Of a stretch of DNA of 64,000 nt, positions 1-9,993 are shown one piece after another; within the stretch, counting starts at the first letter, position 1, and each line of letters opens with the position of its first letter. The position numbers were made by a program, and so were the translations under genes. The DNA is from Kriegella aquimaris (GTDB lineage: Bacteria; Bacteroidota; Bacteroidia; Flavobacteriales; Flavobacteriaceae): the NCBI RefSeq assembly GCF_900103215.1, contig NZ_FNGV01000002.1, positions 496,001-560,000 of the forward strand, in the 5' to 3' direction. A model generated the notes under the pieces. The model was not told the origin of the DNA, ran no database searches, and saw nothing but the letters and a program-made list of their open reading frames with translations.

Positions 1-60
1 TTTGGGTTTTGATTATTGTCGTACTTCGACGCTGAGTCGATAGGGATTACCTCATGGGAA

Positions 61-888
61 TTACTCTTTTAAGCTGAAGGAATACAGATTTCTTCCAGTG
101 TTGCCGCGTTCCTCATCCGAGAGTAATAAAGTTGTTCCATCCATAAAAGAAATAGACTCCAATTGGGTTGTGGCCCCTAAATCGATGGTTTTCATTTTTC
201 CTTTAGAAAAATCATCCGAAGTAAAATCGGTAAATACCCAAAGCCTTCCGTAGCCTAGAATTACAATCGTTTTTCCGTCTGGAGATATATCGGCCGCTGT
301 AACTTCACAAACACCTTGTTCTTCACAGGGGGTAAATTTACCCACAAAAGTAGCTTCATAATTCCCTTTATGTGCCGGAACTTTATAAATCATGGCCTCT
401 CCGGTGAAAGGTCGCGCCCTGTCTTTTGTAATTATGTACAGAAAGTTATCACGATAGAACAGGGCCTCTGATCCGAAAATCTTTTTATCGGGAAATCGAA
501 AATTTATTTTTTCGGCATCGATTTTATTTCCCTCCTCGTTTTGGGGGTTTGGGAGTTTATAAATTGTCAATTCTTTTCGCTTACCGTTGTTGTTGCCCGT
601 ATCGGCTATATAAACGTTTCCTTCTTCGTCTCTAGCGATATCTTCCCAATCTTCATTCTTGGCATTATCGACTTTCAGTTCGTTCAATAATTTTCCCTTA
701 AAATCGGTTTTGTATAATTTATCAGGATTTCCTTTGTCAAGAATGACCCAAAGTGTTGAATCATTGTTATATAGTATTCCGGAGTTCTCTTCCAATTTTG
801 TCGGAAGTTTGGTGACGTACGTGAGTTGTCCGTAATTGGAGCAACTGGCTAAAAAAAGAGCACCTATAAAAAGAACTATTTTTCTCAT
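61..888 (-). CDS. Putative beta-propeller lipoprotein
   Basis: The 275-residue protein starts with a type II signal peptide whose lipobox (LFLASC) puts the lipid-modified Cys at residue 16. It is therefore probably anchored in the outer or inner membrane. The rest is rich in short beta-strand units such as 'WEDIARDEEGNVYIADTGNN' and 'AADISPDGKTIVILGYG', typical of NHL/SdiA-regulated/phytase-like beta-propellers. No catalytic motif can be assigned. It is the last gene of a minus-strand operon, four bases after the GyrI-like gene. Its substrate is unknown; the fold call is an inference from the repeat style. Confidence 0.7.
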   Translation of the reverse strand: MRKIVLFIGALFLASCSNYGQLTYVTKLPTKLEENSGILYNNDSTLWVILDKGNPDKLYKTDFKGKLLNELKVDNAKNEDWEDIARDEEGNVYIADTGNNNGKRKELTIYKLPNPQNEEGNKIDAEKINFRFPDKKIFGSEALFYRDNFLYIITKDRARPFTGEAMIYKVPAHKGNYEATFVGKFTPCEEQGVCEVTAADISPDGKTIVILGYGRLWVFTDFTSDDFSKGKMKTIDLGATTQLESISFMDGTTLLLSDEERGNTGRNLYSFSLKE

Positions 889-892
889 TTAT

Positions 893-1783
893 TTATTCTT
901 GGATGGGCATGAATACTTCTGTTTTCCAGCTCAGTTCGTTGCCGCCCACATTAGGATTGTTATAAAATATTTCTACTGGTTTGTTCTCGATCTTAAAACC
1001 ATTCTTGTCCGCATAGTCGAGCAATGCGTACCAAGCCCGGTCAGAGGTAATATAATTACCGTTATAAATGGCCTTAAGAGCCTTATTACCATCGAAACGT
1101 TTGTATTGAATAGTCTTGTGCAGCGGTAGCGAATCTGACTTTATAATAGGGTAACAGAAATTGTAATGAATACTGTCGGTTTTAATGTCCCACTTGGTTA
1201 CCTCAATAAAAGGCCTTCCGTTCGGTCGAATATCATTTTTCAAAATCAATTGATCTAACATTGAATAATTTTGCATCATTCCTCGGGCTTTTTCCGTTTG
1301 TTTGCCACTTAAGGATACATAGGCACAATAGCTACTCGGGATACTATCGGTTCCAATAACGGTAACCCGAAAGTTTTCGACGTGCTCTTTCAATTCTTTA
1401 TTAAACTCTAAAAGTGTTTTTTTGGTACGTTTTTCAAAATCGGTATCTGAAAAAGGAATACATAATTTATTTAGTAAACTATGGTCAACATCTTTTACGT
1501 AAACGTATATTTTGGAAGTTGAATCGCTAAGTGCCTCAATTTCCCATTGGAATGAAAATAACGAATCATTGAATTTGATTTGTTGCTTTAAATGATTTAG
1601 GTCTGTCTGTTCGATAAATCGGGAATCCTTTAAAGAAGCTCCCCACGTCTTAATAAACTGATTTATGGCTCCTGAAAAAGTGTTTACTTTGATACTTGCT
1701 ACATAATCATATGGTCTGGCGAAGAGATACCAAAGCAAGGTAACCAATGCTACGGAGGTAATGAATGCCGCAATTTTTTTCAT
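893..1783 (-). CDS. Membrane-anchored GyrI-like effector-binding domain protein
   Basis: The 296-residue protein has one N-terminal hydrophobic segment (about residues 5-22, 'AAFITSVALVTLLWYLFA') without a lipobox. A middle region of about 120 residues resembles the SRPBCC/polyketide-cyclase-like part often seen in such proteins. The last ~130 residues resemble a GyrI/AraC effector-binding domain (strand patterns 'RPFIEVTKWD', 'NGNYITSDRAWYALLDYA', 'VEIFYNN'). There is no helix-turn-helix, so it is not a transcription factor. It starts directly after the haloperoxidase-like gene stops. In the family this domain binds small hydrophobic ligands; its role here is unknown. Confidence 0.65.
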   Translation of the reverse strand: MKKIAAFITSVALVTLLWYLFARPYDYVASIKVNTFSGAINQFIKTWGASLKDSRFIEQTDLNHLKQQIKFNDSLFSFQWEIEALSDSTSKIYVYVKDVDHSLLNKLCIPFSDTDFEKRTKKTLLEFNKELKEHVENFRVTVIGTDSIPSSYCAYVSLSGKQTEKARGMMQNYSMLDQLILKNDIRPNGRPFIEVTKWDIKTDSIHYNFCYPIIKSDSLPLHKTIQYKRFDGNKALKAIYNGNYITSDRAWYALLDYADKNGFKIENKPVEIFYNNPNVGGNELSWKTEVFMPIQE

Positions 1784-3142
1784 TTAATTTTGGATAGAGG
1801 CCATCTCTTTTTTTGTGGTCATTCTTAAATGGTTAACTACAAAATCACCTAAATTCCTTCCCTGTTCCAATCCGACCTCTATAGCCACGCGATAGTGGAT
1901 ACCACCGTACATGCGACTGATTGCAGCCTCATCGGCAGCCTGATTGAATGAGGTAAAACTTCGAATAGGAAGCCCATAAGCGGTTTCTGTGTCATCATCA
2001 AAGGCGAAATCATCACCAAAAATATTGGTAAGTGCTGTTGACGCTGCACCCGAAACCACGGAATGACCGCTGGTGTATTCAGGAAAAGGTGGGGTTTGTA
2101 AGACCGGTTTCCAATTATCGTCGATATGCTGGTTGATTAGTGTTTCTGGGCGTATAAGATTACTACGATATTTTTCATCCCAACAACTAATAAATGCATC
2201 GGCAATGGCCAAGGAGGTCTTGGTATAGGCAAAAATAGTCTTGTCAAAATCGCTATCCGTTTTTCTACAGGAAATTTTGGTGATACCGATCCAATGGGCG
2301 CCAGGTGTTATTTTTTTTGTAGCAAACATCAGATGGCCCCTTGTTACCGAAACATAAGGGTTGCAGTCCCAGAATTTGGCTATTTTTATTTCTTCCGATT
2401 CATCACCTATTTCAGTAATCTTCTGACCCACATCATAAACTTCTTTTAACTCTCTGTAAAAATCAGAGCCTTCTTCCATAGAAAAAACAGGAGGAGGTGT
2501 TGGTTTGAATTGTTGGGCCGAATCAATTACAAATGGTCTGATTTTATTCCAATGTGGTTCAATGCCATCCATATATGCAGGAGGCGTAGGCTGCCATCGG
2601 GTAGGGTCATCAGAATTTACAGTGAACTTGGGCATGGTTCGCGTTTGGGCATAGTTGTCCTTGTTCATCCAAGTACCGACATGTTCCGCCACTTTTAGTC
2701 CATAGGTTTTTGAAGCATCGAATACGGAGGTATTTTTAGTTTTCCAAACCCCATAAAGACTGTCGCGAAAAGCTTCCATCCGATTCTCCGAAAAAATCAG
2801 TCTTTTGCTCAATTCCATGTGCGCCACCAAAGCGGCCACTTGATAGTTGATGGGTAGATCAGCTTCGGGTTTTGGAATCGCGGCCAAATCAGTTACTTGA
2901 CCTTCAAGCGAAAGGTAATCCTCATTGTGAAGTGCGATAATCTCGTAGGCGGCTATGTTCGGGTAAGCAAAAATGCGACTTGCCACAGGAGGCGAGAAAA
3001 TATCATGGATCATGATTTCGATGACCTTATCTACAGAAGTGTGAAATTCTTCAGGAGTGACTACGATCGGGCCTTCCACTTTTTTTGTGTCACACGCAAT
3101 CATGACCGTGATTATTGCTACTCCCATCAATATCTTCTTCAT
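1784..3142 (-). CDS. Vanadium-dependent haloperoxidase / PAP2-like lipoprotein
   Basis: The 452-residue lipoprotein has its lipobox Cys at about residue 17 (ITVMIAC). It carries the three-part vanadate/phosphate pocket of the PAP2/vanadium haloperoxidase superfamily: Lys with Arg-Pro in 'KYRSNLIRPE' (near residue 321), 'EYTSGHS' (near 354) and 'SRMYGGIHYR' (near 408). In this superfamily the His of the SGH motif is the acid/base and the last His binds vanadium or accepts phosphate. The sequence cannot tell haloperoxidase from acid phosphatase activity. Its start overlaps the end of the upstream VCBS gene by four bases, so it is co-translated with two large VCBS/ASPIC lipoproteins. Confidence 0.85.
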   Translation of the reverse strand: MKKILMGVAIITVMIACDTKKVEGPIVVTPEEFHTSVDKVIEIMIHDIFSPPVASRIFAYPNIAAYEIIALHNEDYLSLEGQVTDLAAIPKPEADLPINYQVAALVAHMELSKRLIFSENRMEAFRDSLYGVWKTKNTSVFDASKTYGLKVAEHVGTWMNKDNYAQTRTMPKFTVNSDDPTRWQPTPPAYMDGIEPHWNKIRPFVIDSAQQFKPTPPPVFSMEEGSDFYRELKEVYDVGQKITEIGDESEEIKIAKFWDCNPYVSVTRGHLMFATKKITPGAHWIGITKISCRKTDSDFDKTIFAYTKTSLAIADAFISCWDEKYRSNLIRPETLINQHIDDNWKPVLQTPPFPEYTSGHSVVSGAASTALTNIFGDDFAFDDDTETAYGLPIRSFTSFNQAADEAAISRMYGGIHYRVAIEVGLEQGRNLGDFVVNHLRMTTKKEMASIQN

Positions 3143-6100
3143 CTTTCTTCCGTTTGCTGTTTTAATTTATAAACTTGGGCCCGTTCATTGTTAATTGTTA
3201 CCAACAGATAGGGCTGGCCCCTGAGTGTAATGCTATTTAAATGCCGTATCGATTTCTGGCTGAAATCTAACCCGATAGCATTCCCCAAAATTACGTTATT
3301 TTCGTTTTTTATCAAGGCGCCCGAAAAAGAATCGAATCGGCCTTGAAAAGGTTTTGTGCCAAAATAATTTCCCCCGGCCAATACTTCTTCCTTGCCATCT
3401 CCGTCAAAATCGTAATTAAGAAAGGCCATGATCGGGGCCACTTGTAACTCGTTCTGAAACGGAACAAACACAAATTTGCCATTTTCATTTTTTAGAAAGC
3501 CGGAGCGTAGTTCGTTTACCGTTAAAATAGTAGTGTTGTTAAGTGTTGTCTTATCGAAAATCTCACCTACAGATTTTCCGGCAAAGGCATTGTATGTATT
3601 GAATTTTTTTCGAAGACTTACCATTTGACCGGCCAATTGGTCAAAATTTTCCAGTGGATAATAGGCTCCTTTTTTTTCTATGGCAACTAAAGTTTCGGTA
3701 CTTCCGTTTTTGTCAAAATCGCCATAGAACATTTTCATAGGAGATTTTGGAGCGGCCTTGAATTTTGTGTTTGCACCCCAATTGCCTAGTAAATAATCGG
3801 TGTCGCCATCCCCATCGATATCAAATGGAATGATACACTGCCATAAACCATTAATATCGTTTTTTAATACGGACACCTCACTTAAATTTCCATTGTTGTT
3901 TTTAAAGAATCGGGGTGACATCCATTCACCAACTATGATGAGGTCTTTATTGCCATCTTTATCAAAATCATGCCAAAGGGCATCGGTAACCATTCCTACG
4001 CTTTGTACGGCCGAGTTTTCGCTAATGGAAAAGCTGCCCTTATCGTTCTTGAGTAAAAAGGAATTGGGAATTTTTCCGAAGTCATTGGTCACAGCCTGAT
4101 TGCCGACGAATACGTCGATATCACCATCATTATCGAAATCGCTCGTCCGCAGAACAGAGGCATTTTCGAAATAATCGGGAAGTGACCCGGCTTTAAAAGT
4201 GGAATCTTGTTGAATGTAATAGGTGTCCAACAAAGGTTTCATTTGGTTGTAAAAGTCACCACCACCAGACCCTAATAAAAGGTCATTCTTACCATCATTA
4301 GTAAAGTCTGCAATTACAGCTTCGACATCTTCTTTAATAGAATCTTTAATGATAGAGGGTATTTGTTTTTTGACAAATGAAGTGTCTGTCTGTACAAATA
4401 TTTTGGAGGGTATGTACTTTGATCCCCCAAAGAAAATATCGGCTTTGCCATCATTGTTCAAATCACCGATGGCAGTTGCGGGACCTCTATCTGAGATTTG
4501 ATAGGGAATCAACTTTTGACGATTGAAATCGGTGTAGTTGTCCTCGACATGTGTAAAATCGATTCCCAAATTATCATCGACTTTTTCAAAGATTTGCTTC
4601 GTTTTGGGTTGTAAAGACGTGTAGTCAAATGGCTTGGTGTTCTTGGGTGAGATTATAAGTGTTTGGTTTGTGGGCACCTTGGTGAGCACTTGGTAATTTT
4701 TGTCGGGCCAAACGATTTTCAATGAGTCTATTACCTTCGTTTGACCGTACCCAAAATGGATGATAGGTTCTGACGAGGCTTGAAACCCCCTGACCGTATA
4801 TAATTCTTTGTACTGTAGGTTGCCGTTGTGGTATGAAAATACTTTGGTGCCGATACCAAACGGATTTTTACCCAAATACTTAAATTTTAATTTCAAGAAG
4901 GCTGTTTTCTCATCAGTTTTGTTGATATATAGCGTAGCTGGGCTATTCACGTTATTTACGACAAGGTCAAGGTCACCGTCATTGTCAAAGTCGCCTATGG
5001 CTGTGGCACCCGAAACCAAGGTGTCATTTGTCATCCATTCATGTGATTTATCTTCGAACATCAAATTTTTAATGCCCTTGAAGACATAATTATGCGTTTT
5101 TCCCGACGGCATTAAATCTAAGGCACGTTGATCGACCAGTTTGGTGTTGTTTATTTTTTTCTTGATTTCTTCACTTGATACGAAGTTGATATAATCGAGG
5201 TCGTTTGGGCGTTTGGGTATGCCGTTCGAAATGAAGAGGTCTTGCTCCCCGTCTTGGTCGTAATCTCCAAAAAGTGCACTCCAGCTCCAATCAGTGGCCG
5301 AAATGCCGCTTTGTAACGCAATTTCGGAGAAACCACCCAAACCATTTACCTGCAGCATGTTTCTGCTGAACTGATAGTGGTAGCCGTATTGTTGTGTCTG
5401 TAACTTTTGAATTTGAAAATCAATGTCACCTTGTGATGACTTCAGTACTTTTTCATCTTCGGGAAGCATATCCAATGATACTATATCTGGCAGACCGTCA
5501 TGATTGATGTCGGCCACGTCATTCCCCATTGAAAATCGCGTAGTGTGGCCAAAAAATTCTTTTAAACTATTCGTAAAAGTACCGTTGCCGTTATTAAGGT
5601 AGTAATAATCATCTTCGTGAAAATCATTGCCAACATAGATGTCTGGCCATCCATCTTGATTGAAATCGGCAATAGCAATACCCAGACCATAGCCACTTAC
5701 TCCGCCATAGATCCCCGCTTCTTCGCTTACATCGGTAAACTTTTCGCCATCGTTACGCAATAGCTTATCTCCTGTTTGGTAGTTTCTTTTAAACCGTTGC
5801 TCCGCTTTGCCGAAAGAATCTTGGGTGTGTACGGTATGATTGAGAAGGTATATGTCTAAATCACCATCAAGATCAAAATCTAAAAATGCTGCATTGGAAC
5901 TATAGGAATCAAAATCGAGTCCGTATTTGGAGGCGCTTTCCGTAAAAGTCACTTCTCCTTTATCGGAGGACCCATTGTTGATATAGAGCTCATTAAAACC
6001 GTTGAAACCGTTGATGCCTACTACCGCACAAACGTAAATATCAAGGAATCCGTCACCGTTCACATCGCCCATTACGGCCCCTGTATTCCAGGTACTATTA

Positions 6101-6435
6101 CCTTCGACTCCCGATTGCTCGGTAATATCCATAAAATTTAGGCTAGCCTTGCCATCAGCGTTGTTGCCTTTGTTAAGGTATAATTTATTTTTTACTTGGT
6201 TTCCAGAGAAAAAAATATCGGGAAAACCATCATTATTTACGTCGCCTACGGCTACACCACCACCATTGTAGAAATATAAATAGTCTAAAATGTTGCGATC
6301 TTCCGTTTCCGAAAGTGCATTGGTAAAGGTAATTCCCGTACTTTTGGGAGACGGGTTTTCAAATACTTCACCAGCTTGGTTTTTACAACCAATGAAGAAC
6401 GATAGCAGTATGCCAAGAGTTAAAAACCTAATCAT
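3139..6435 (-). CDS. VCBS/FG-GAP repeat lipoprotein with ASPIC/UnbV domain
   Basis: The 1098-residue protein begins with a lipoprotein signal (SFFIGC, Cys about 17). Integrin-like Ca-binding repeats of the form G-D-[VIL]-[ND]-x-D-G-x-x-D-[IL] occur throughout ('GDVNNDGFPDIFFSGN', 'ADFNQDGWPDIYVGNDF', 'DFDKDGNKDLIIVGEW'). They suggest two beta-propeller blocks. Between the blocks, around residues 515-590, lies the ASPIC/UnbV motif including 'VRGFQASSEPIIHFGYG' and 'IDSLKIVWP'. It overlaps its upstream paralogue by eight bases and the downstream haloperoxidase-like gene by four. The family is exported and Ca-binding; the substrate is unknown. Confidence 0.9.
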   Translation of the reverse strand: MIRFLTLGILLSFFIGCKNQAGEVFENPSPKSTGITFTNALSETEDRNILDYLYFYNGGGVAVGDVNNDGFPDIFFSGNQVKNKLYLNKGNNADGKASLNFMDITEQSGVEGNSTWNTGAVMGDVNGDGFLDIYVCAVVGINGFNGFNELYINNGSSDKGEVTFTESASKYGLDFDSYSSNAAFLDFDLDGDLDIYLLNHTVHTQDSFGKAEQRFKRNYQTGDKLLRNDGEKFTDVSEEAGIYGGVSGYGLGIAIADFNQDGWPDIYVGNDFHEDDYYYLNNGNGTFTNSLKEFFGHTTRFSMGNDVADINHDGLPDIVSLDMLPEDEKVLKSSQGDIDFQIQKLQTQQYGYHYQFSRNMLQVNGLGGFSEIALQSGISATDWSWSALFGDYDQDGEQDLFISNGIPKRPNDLDYINFVSSEEIKKKINNTKLVDQRALDLMPSGKTHNYVFKGIKNLMFEDKSHEWMTNDTLVSGATAIGDFDNDGDLDLVVNNVNSPATLYINKTDEKTAFLKLKFKYLGKNPFGIGTKVFSYHNGNLQYKELYTVRGFQASSEPIIHFGYGQTKVIDSLKIVWPDKNYQVLTKVPTNQTLIISPKNTKPFDYTSLQPKTKQIFEKVDDNLGIDFTHVEDNYTDFNRQKLIPYQISDRGPATAIGDLNNDGKADIFFGGSKYIPSKIFVQTDTSFVKKQIPSIIKDSIKEDVEAVIADFTNDGKNDLLLGSGGGDFYNQMKPLLDTYYIQQDSTFKAGSLPDYFENASVLRTSDFDNDGDIDVFVGNQAVTNDFGKIPNSFLLKNDKGSFSISENSAVQSVGMVTDALWHDFDKDGNKDLIIVGEWMSPRFFKNNNGNLSEVSVLKNDINGLWQCIIPFDIDGDGDTDYLLGNWGANTKFKAAPKSPMKMFYGDFDKNGSTETLVAIEKKGAYYPLENFDQLAGQMVSLRKKFNTYNAFAGKSVGEIFDKTTLNNTTILTVNELRSGFLKNENGKFVFVPFQNELQVAPIMAFLNYDFDGDGKEEVLAGGNYFGTKPFQGRFDSFSGALIKNENNVILGNAIGLDFSQKSIRHLNSITLRGQPYLLVTINNERAQVYKLKQQTEER

Positions 6436-9400
6436 CGAGTGCCAAGATCTTGGGTTTATCGTCGTTAATTGCCGTAATTAGAAAGCTATTACCATTCTTG
6501 TCCTTAAATTTTTCCAGATGTTTTATCTCACCTTTGACAAAAAAACCACTTGTGTTATAGTCTTGCCATTTGAAACCTAACTTTCCATCGCCCAAAAGTA
6601 CATTCCCATAACTTGCATCTAGTCGTGAGTATTGGGGTTTGAATTCATAATTGTTGCCTCCCATAATCAGGTCTAAATTGCCATCGCCATTTACATCGGA
6701 GCAAGTGATGCCACAGATACATGACAGTTGCACCCTTGTGGGTAATTCTTGGATTGAAAATCTCCCTCCCCCTTCGTTGACTGCAATGACCGAAGCGGAA
6801 ATGCTGGATTTTTTGACGATTGAATTTTCAAAAACACTTTGAGGAAATAGTTCTTCTACCGTTTTCTTTGCGTATTCCGAGGCTTTTAGATTTTGCTTTT
6901 TTAACGCCACCATCTGATTAGTAAGCTCTTTTTTCTGATGTAGCGGATAATCTTTACCATTAAAACGTTGGGTTACTATTTGTTCAATGGTTCCGTTGTT
7001 GTCGAAATCGTTGACCCACATTTGCATGGGGTTTTCAGCAGTGGGTCTATAATGAAGGTTGTTGCCCTGATTGCCCAAGATGAGATCATAGTCCCCATCG
7101 TTGTCCAAGTCTGCGGTTTCGATGGTATTCCACCAACCGTTCAGACTGTCTAAAGCTGTGGGTAATTTGGTCAATCTTCTCCCCGAATTTTTATATATTT
7201 TAGGGGTATCCCACTCCGCTACAGTAATCAAATCTTTTTTTCCGTCCCCGTCAATATCAATCCATAGGGCATCGGTAATCATACCTGCATCCTTTAAATC
7301 ATAGGCCAAACGTTCTGAGGCATCTGAAAATGTGCCATCCCCATTATTTTCTAGAAAAAGATGATTTGGATTTACCCCGTAGGTGCCCACTACACTTCGA
7401 GAGCCAATAAAAACATCGATATCGCCATCTTCATCGAAGTCATAAGGTGAAATAACAGCTATGTTTTTATGGGTCGATGGCAAACTTATTTTTGAGTTTG
7501 AGAAAGTTCCTTTTCCGTTGTTGAGGTATAGTCTTGCACTGTAAGTGTTCTCTTCCCCTACTTGATTGCCTCCAGATCCAACCATAAGATCTAAATCTCC
7601 ATCATTGTCCACATCAAAAAATGAAGCAGCCGTATCTTCGTGGCCGGAATCTAAACTTAGGGTATTTTGCGAAGTGGGGTTAAGTAGTCCTTTACCTTTA
7701 TGCAAATAAACATTTCCCGGTTTTCCTTTGGCGCCTCCTATAAAGACATCTTCATTACCATCCCCATCGATATCGCCGATTGCAATTGCTGGGCCTTCTT
7801 GAGAAAGCATCTTATAGATGAGCCCTTCTTGATCAAAATCGTTGTAATTATTCTCTTTGTGGGCGATTAATTTGTCTTGCTTCAGTTCGTTGAGCAGTGT
7901 TCTTTTAAGCGCTTTTTTGGGAAGTACATATTTTTCAGTAGCAGCCGACTGTTTGGCCACGATTAGTTGATTTGCCTGTACATTAGTTAATTTTTGAGTA
8001 GCATCGTCGGGCCAGATTATGCGCAGGGAATCAATTGTTTTTGTGGCGCCCAAACCTATGGTCATTACATAATCTACAGATGATTGAAAACCGCGTGACG
8101 GAATCAGTTCTTGAAAAACAATATTGTTATTATAATAAAGGCGTATGCTTGTGCCCACCGCGAATTTATTTTTGCCCTCGCCTTCAAATTTTAATTTGAT
8201 GAAATTATGGTCTTTGTAATCTTCAGACTTATTTTTATAAACAAAGGCATTCATGTTTACATTGTTGACCACAAGGTCTAAATCTCCATCGTTGTCAAGG
8301 TCTCCATAGGCTGCACCGTTGGAGAGACTCGGTATTTCGAAGCCCCAATTCTTATTCTGGTTGGAGAATGTAATGTCGCCATTGTTCTTAAATGCGTAGT
8401 TGGGTTGCGGAGCCACAGGCATTTTATTGATAATCGAATCGATGGATTCTTTTCTACCGGTCAACGCCATTTTTTGAATGATTTCATTGGCGAAAAAATC
8501 AACAAAATCGAGGTCTGTTAAATCATGGTTGATGCCGTTGGTTACGAAAATATCCCGGAAGCCGTCATTGTCCATGTCAAAGAGGAGGCCTGCCCAACTC
8601 CAATCAGTGGCCGAAACACTGCTAAAATAGGCTACTTCAGAGAAAGATCCATTGCCATTGTTGAGCTGCAGGGTGTTTTGAATATATTGTTGGGAGAAAT
8701 CTTTGCTTTGCTTTAATTTGAAAATATTGTATCCTTCAAACTCCATAACCGATTTTACGCGCTCATCTGGTTCAGGTAACATATCGGTAATAAAAATGTC
8801 TGCATTTCCATCGTTGTTAATATCTGCCATATCGATTCCCATGGCTGATAGGGATAGATGGGAGGTCCAATCTTTTATTTCTTCGGTAAAAGTGCCGTCT
8901 TTTTGATTGATGTAGAGGTAATCACGTTCATAAAAATCATTTGATACGTAGATGTCGGGGTAGAGGTCGCCGTTAATGTCACTTACCATAACCCCTAGGC
9001 CAAAGCCGATAAGACTACCATAGATACCCGCTTCTTCGCTCACATCAACGAATTTCCCATTATCGTTTCGAAGTAGCATGTCACCTACTCCCTTAAAAAT
9101 GTCAGGAACACCATCCCAATCTTGTGCCCTAATCTCGCGCTGTTCGGCATAACCCAAGCTACTGACGGGGATATTGCTGTTATTGAGTATGTAAGCATCT
9201 AAATCACCGTCTTTATCATAATCAAAAAAAGAAGCATGGGTAGAAAAACCTGTTTTGGCCAAATTGTATTCACTTGCACTTTCCGTAAATGTAATTTGTC
9301 CTGACTTATCCGAAGGGCCATTGTTGATGTAGAGGTCGTTGTCATGATTATTGCCTTCCATGTTTCCGGCATTACTCACATAAATATCTAAAAGGCCATC

Positions 9401-9799
9401 GTTATTGATATCGGCCATCACTACCCCGGTAGACCATGGTTTATTGCCCGTGACTCCGGCAGCCTCTGAAATATCCTCAAACTTAAAATTGCCCTTGTTG
9501 AGATACAACTTGTTGGCTTTCATGTTGGCTGTTAAATAAATGTCTGCCAAACCATCGTTGTTGATATCACCTATAGCCACACCACCGCCATTGTAGAAAT
9601 TGCGATATTTGAAAATATTAAAATTCTTTTGGTTCTCTACTTCATTGATGAAATCGATGCCCGTTTCATCAGAATTAAGTAAAGAAAAAAGGGTTTCTGT
9701 GGCTTTTTCTCTTTGGGTATTTTCCTTTTTAGGATTACAGCCAAAGAGTAGCGTTGCAAGCGCAAAAAAAGTGAACCATTTTGTTGATTTCAATGTCAA
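6428..9799 (-). CDS. VCBS/FG-GAP repeat lipoprotein with ASPIC/UnbV domain (paralogue)
   Basis: The 1123-residue protein is the first gene of the operon and a clear paralogue of the next one. It has the same order: signal with lipobox (TLLFGC, Cys about 21), an N-terminal set of VCBS/FG-GAP repeats ('GDINNDGLADIYLTANM', 'DINGDLYPDIYVSNDF'), an ASPIC/UnbV domain near residues 535-610 ('SRGFQSSVDYVMTIGLG', 'IDSLRIIWPDD'), then a second repeat block ('GDIDGDGNEDVFIGGAKG'). It was probably produced by tandem duplication followed by divergence. The first 194 bases upstream are shared with the divergent symporter gene and must hold the promoter of both. Confidence 0.9.
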   Translation of the reverse strand: MTLKSTKWFTFFALATLLFGCNPKKENTQREKATETLFSLLNSDETGIDFINEVENQKNFNIFKYRNFYNGGGVAIGDINNDGLADIYLTANMKANKLYLNKGNFKFEDISEAAGVTGNKPWSTGVVMADINNDGLLDIYVSNAGNMEGNNHDNDLYINNGPSDKSGQITFTESASEYNLAKTGFSTHASFFDYDKDGDLDAYILNNSNIPVSSLGYAEQREIRAQDWDGVPDIFKGVGDMLLRNDNGKFVDVSEEAGIYGSLIGFGLGVMVSDINGDLYPDIYVSNDFYERDYLYINQKDGTFTEEIKDWTSHLSLSAMGIDMADINNDGNADIFITDMLPEPDERVKSVMEFEGYNIFKLKQSKDFSQQYIQNTLQLNNGNGSFSEVAYFSSVSATDWSWAGLLFDMDNDGFRDIFVTNGINHDLTDLDFVDFFANEIIQKMALTGRKESIDSIINKMPVAPQPNYAFKNNGDITFSNQNKNWGFEIPSLSNGAAYGDLDNDGDLDLVVNNVNMNAFVYKNKSEDYKDHNFIKLKFEGEGKNKFAVGTSIRLYYNNNIVFQELIPSRGFQSSVDYVMTIGLGATKTIDSLRIIWPDDATQKLTNVQANQLIVAKQSAATEKYVLPKKALKRTLLNELKQDKLIAHKENNYNDFDQEGLIYKMLSQEGPAIAIGDIDGDGNEDVFIGGAKGKPGNVYLHKGKGLLNPTSQNTLSLDSGHEDTAASFFDVDNDGDLDLMVGSGGNQVGEENTYSARLYLNNGKGTFSNSKISLPSTHKNIAVISPYDFDEDGDIDVFIGSRSVVGTYGVNPNHLFLENNGDGTFSDASERLAYDLKDAGMITDALWIDIDGDGKKDLITVAEWDTPKIYKNSGRRLTKLPTALDSLNGWWNTIETADLDNDGDYDLILGNQGNNLHYRPTAENPMQMWVNDFDNNGTIEQIVTQRFNGKDYPLHQKKELTNQMVALKKQNLKASEYAKKTVEELFPQSVFENSIVKKSSISASVIAVNEGGGRFSIQELPTRVQLSCICGITCSDVNGDGNLDLIMGGNNYEFKPQYSRLDASYGNVLLGDGKLGFKWQDYNTSGFFVKGEIKHLEKFKDKNGNSFLITAINDDKPKILALDD

Positions 9800-9993
9800 T
9801 TTTAAGATGATTAATTTCTAATTGTTTTCGGCCTCGAAATTTAGCAATATAAGTAATCTTCCAAGAATGCGCCCAAGGTATTGAGTTAATGTTTTTGCTG
9901 TCTTGCCAATTCTGAAAGATTGTCCAATGATTATTTATTTTTTAGCAAATAATCCGATATATTTAGCGACTATTATCAACCCAACTATATATT

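Noticed and set aside
19-46. Small palindrome with a cgtacttcga word, seen again near 31380
   Set aside because: The shared word is short, the flanks do not match, and only a 5-bp stem can be formed.
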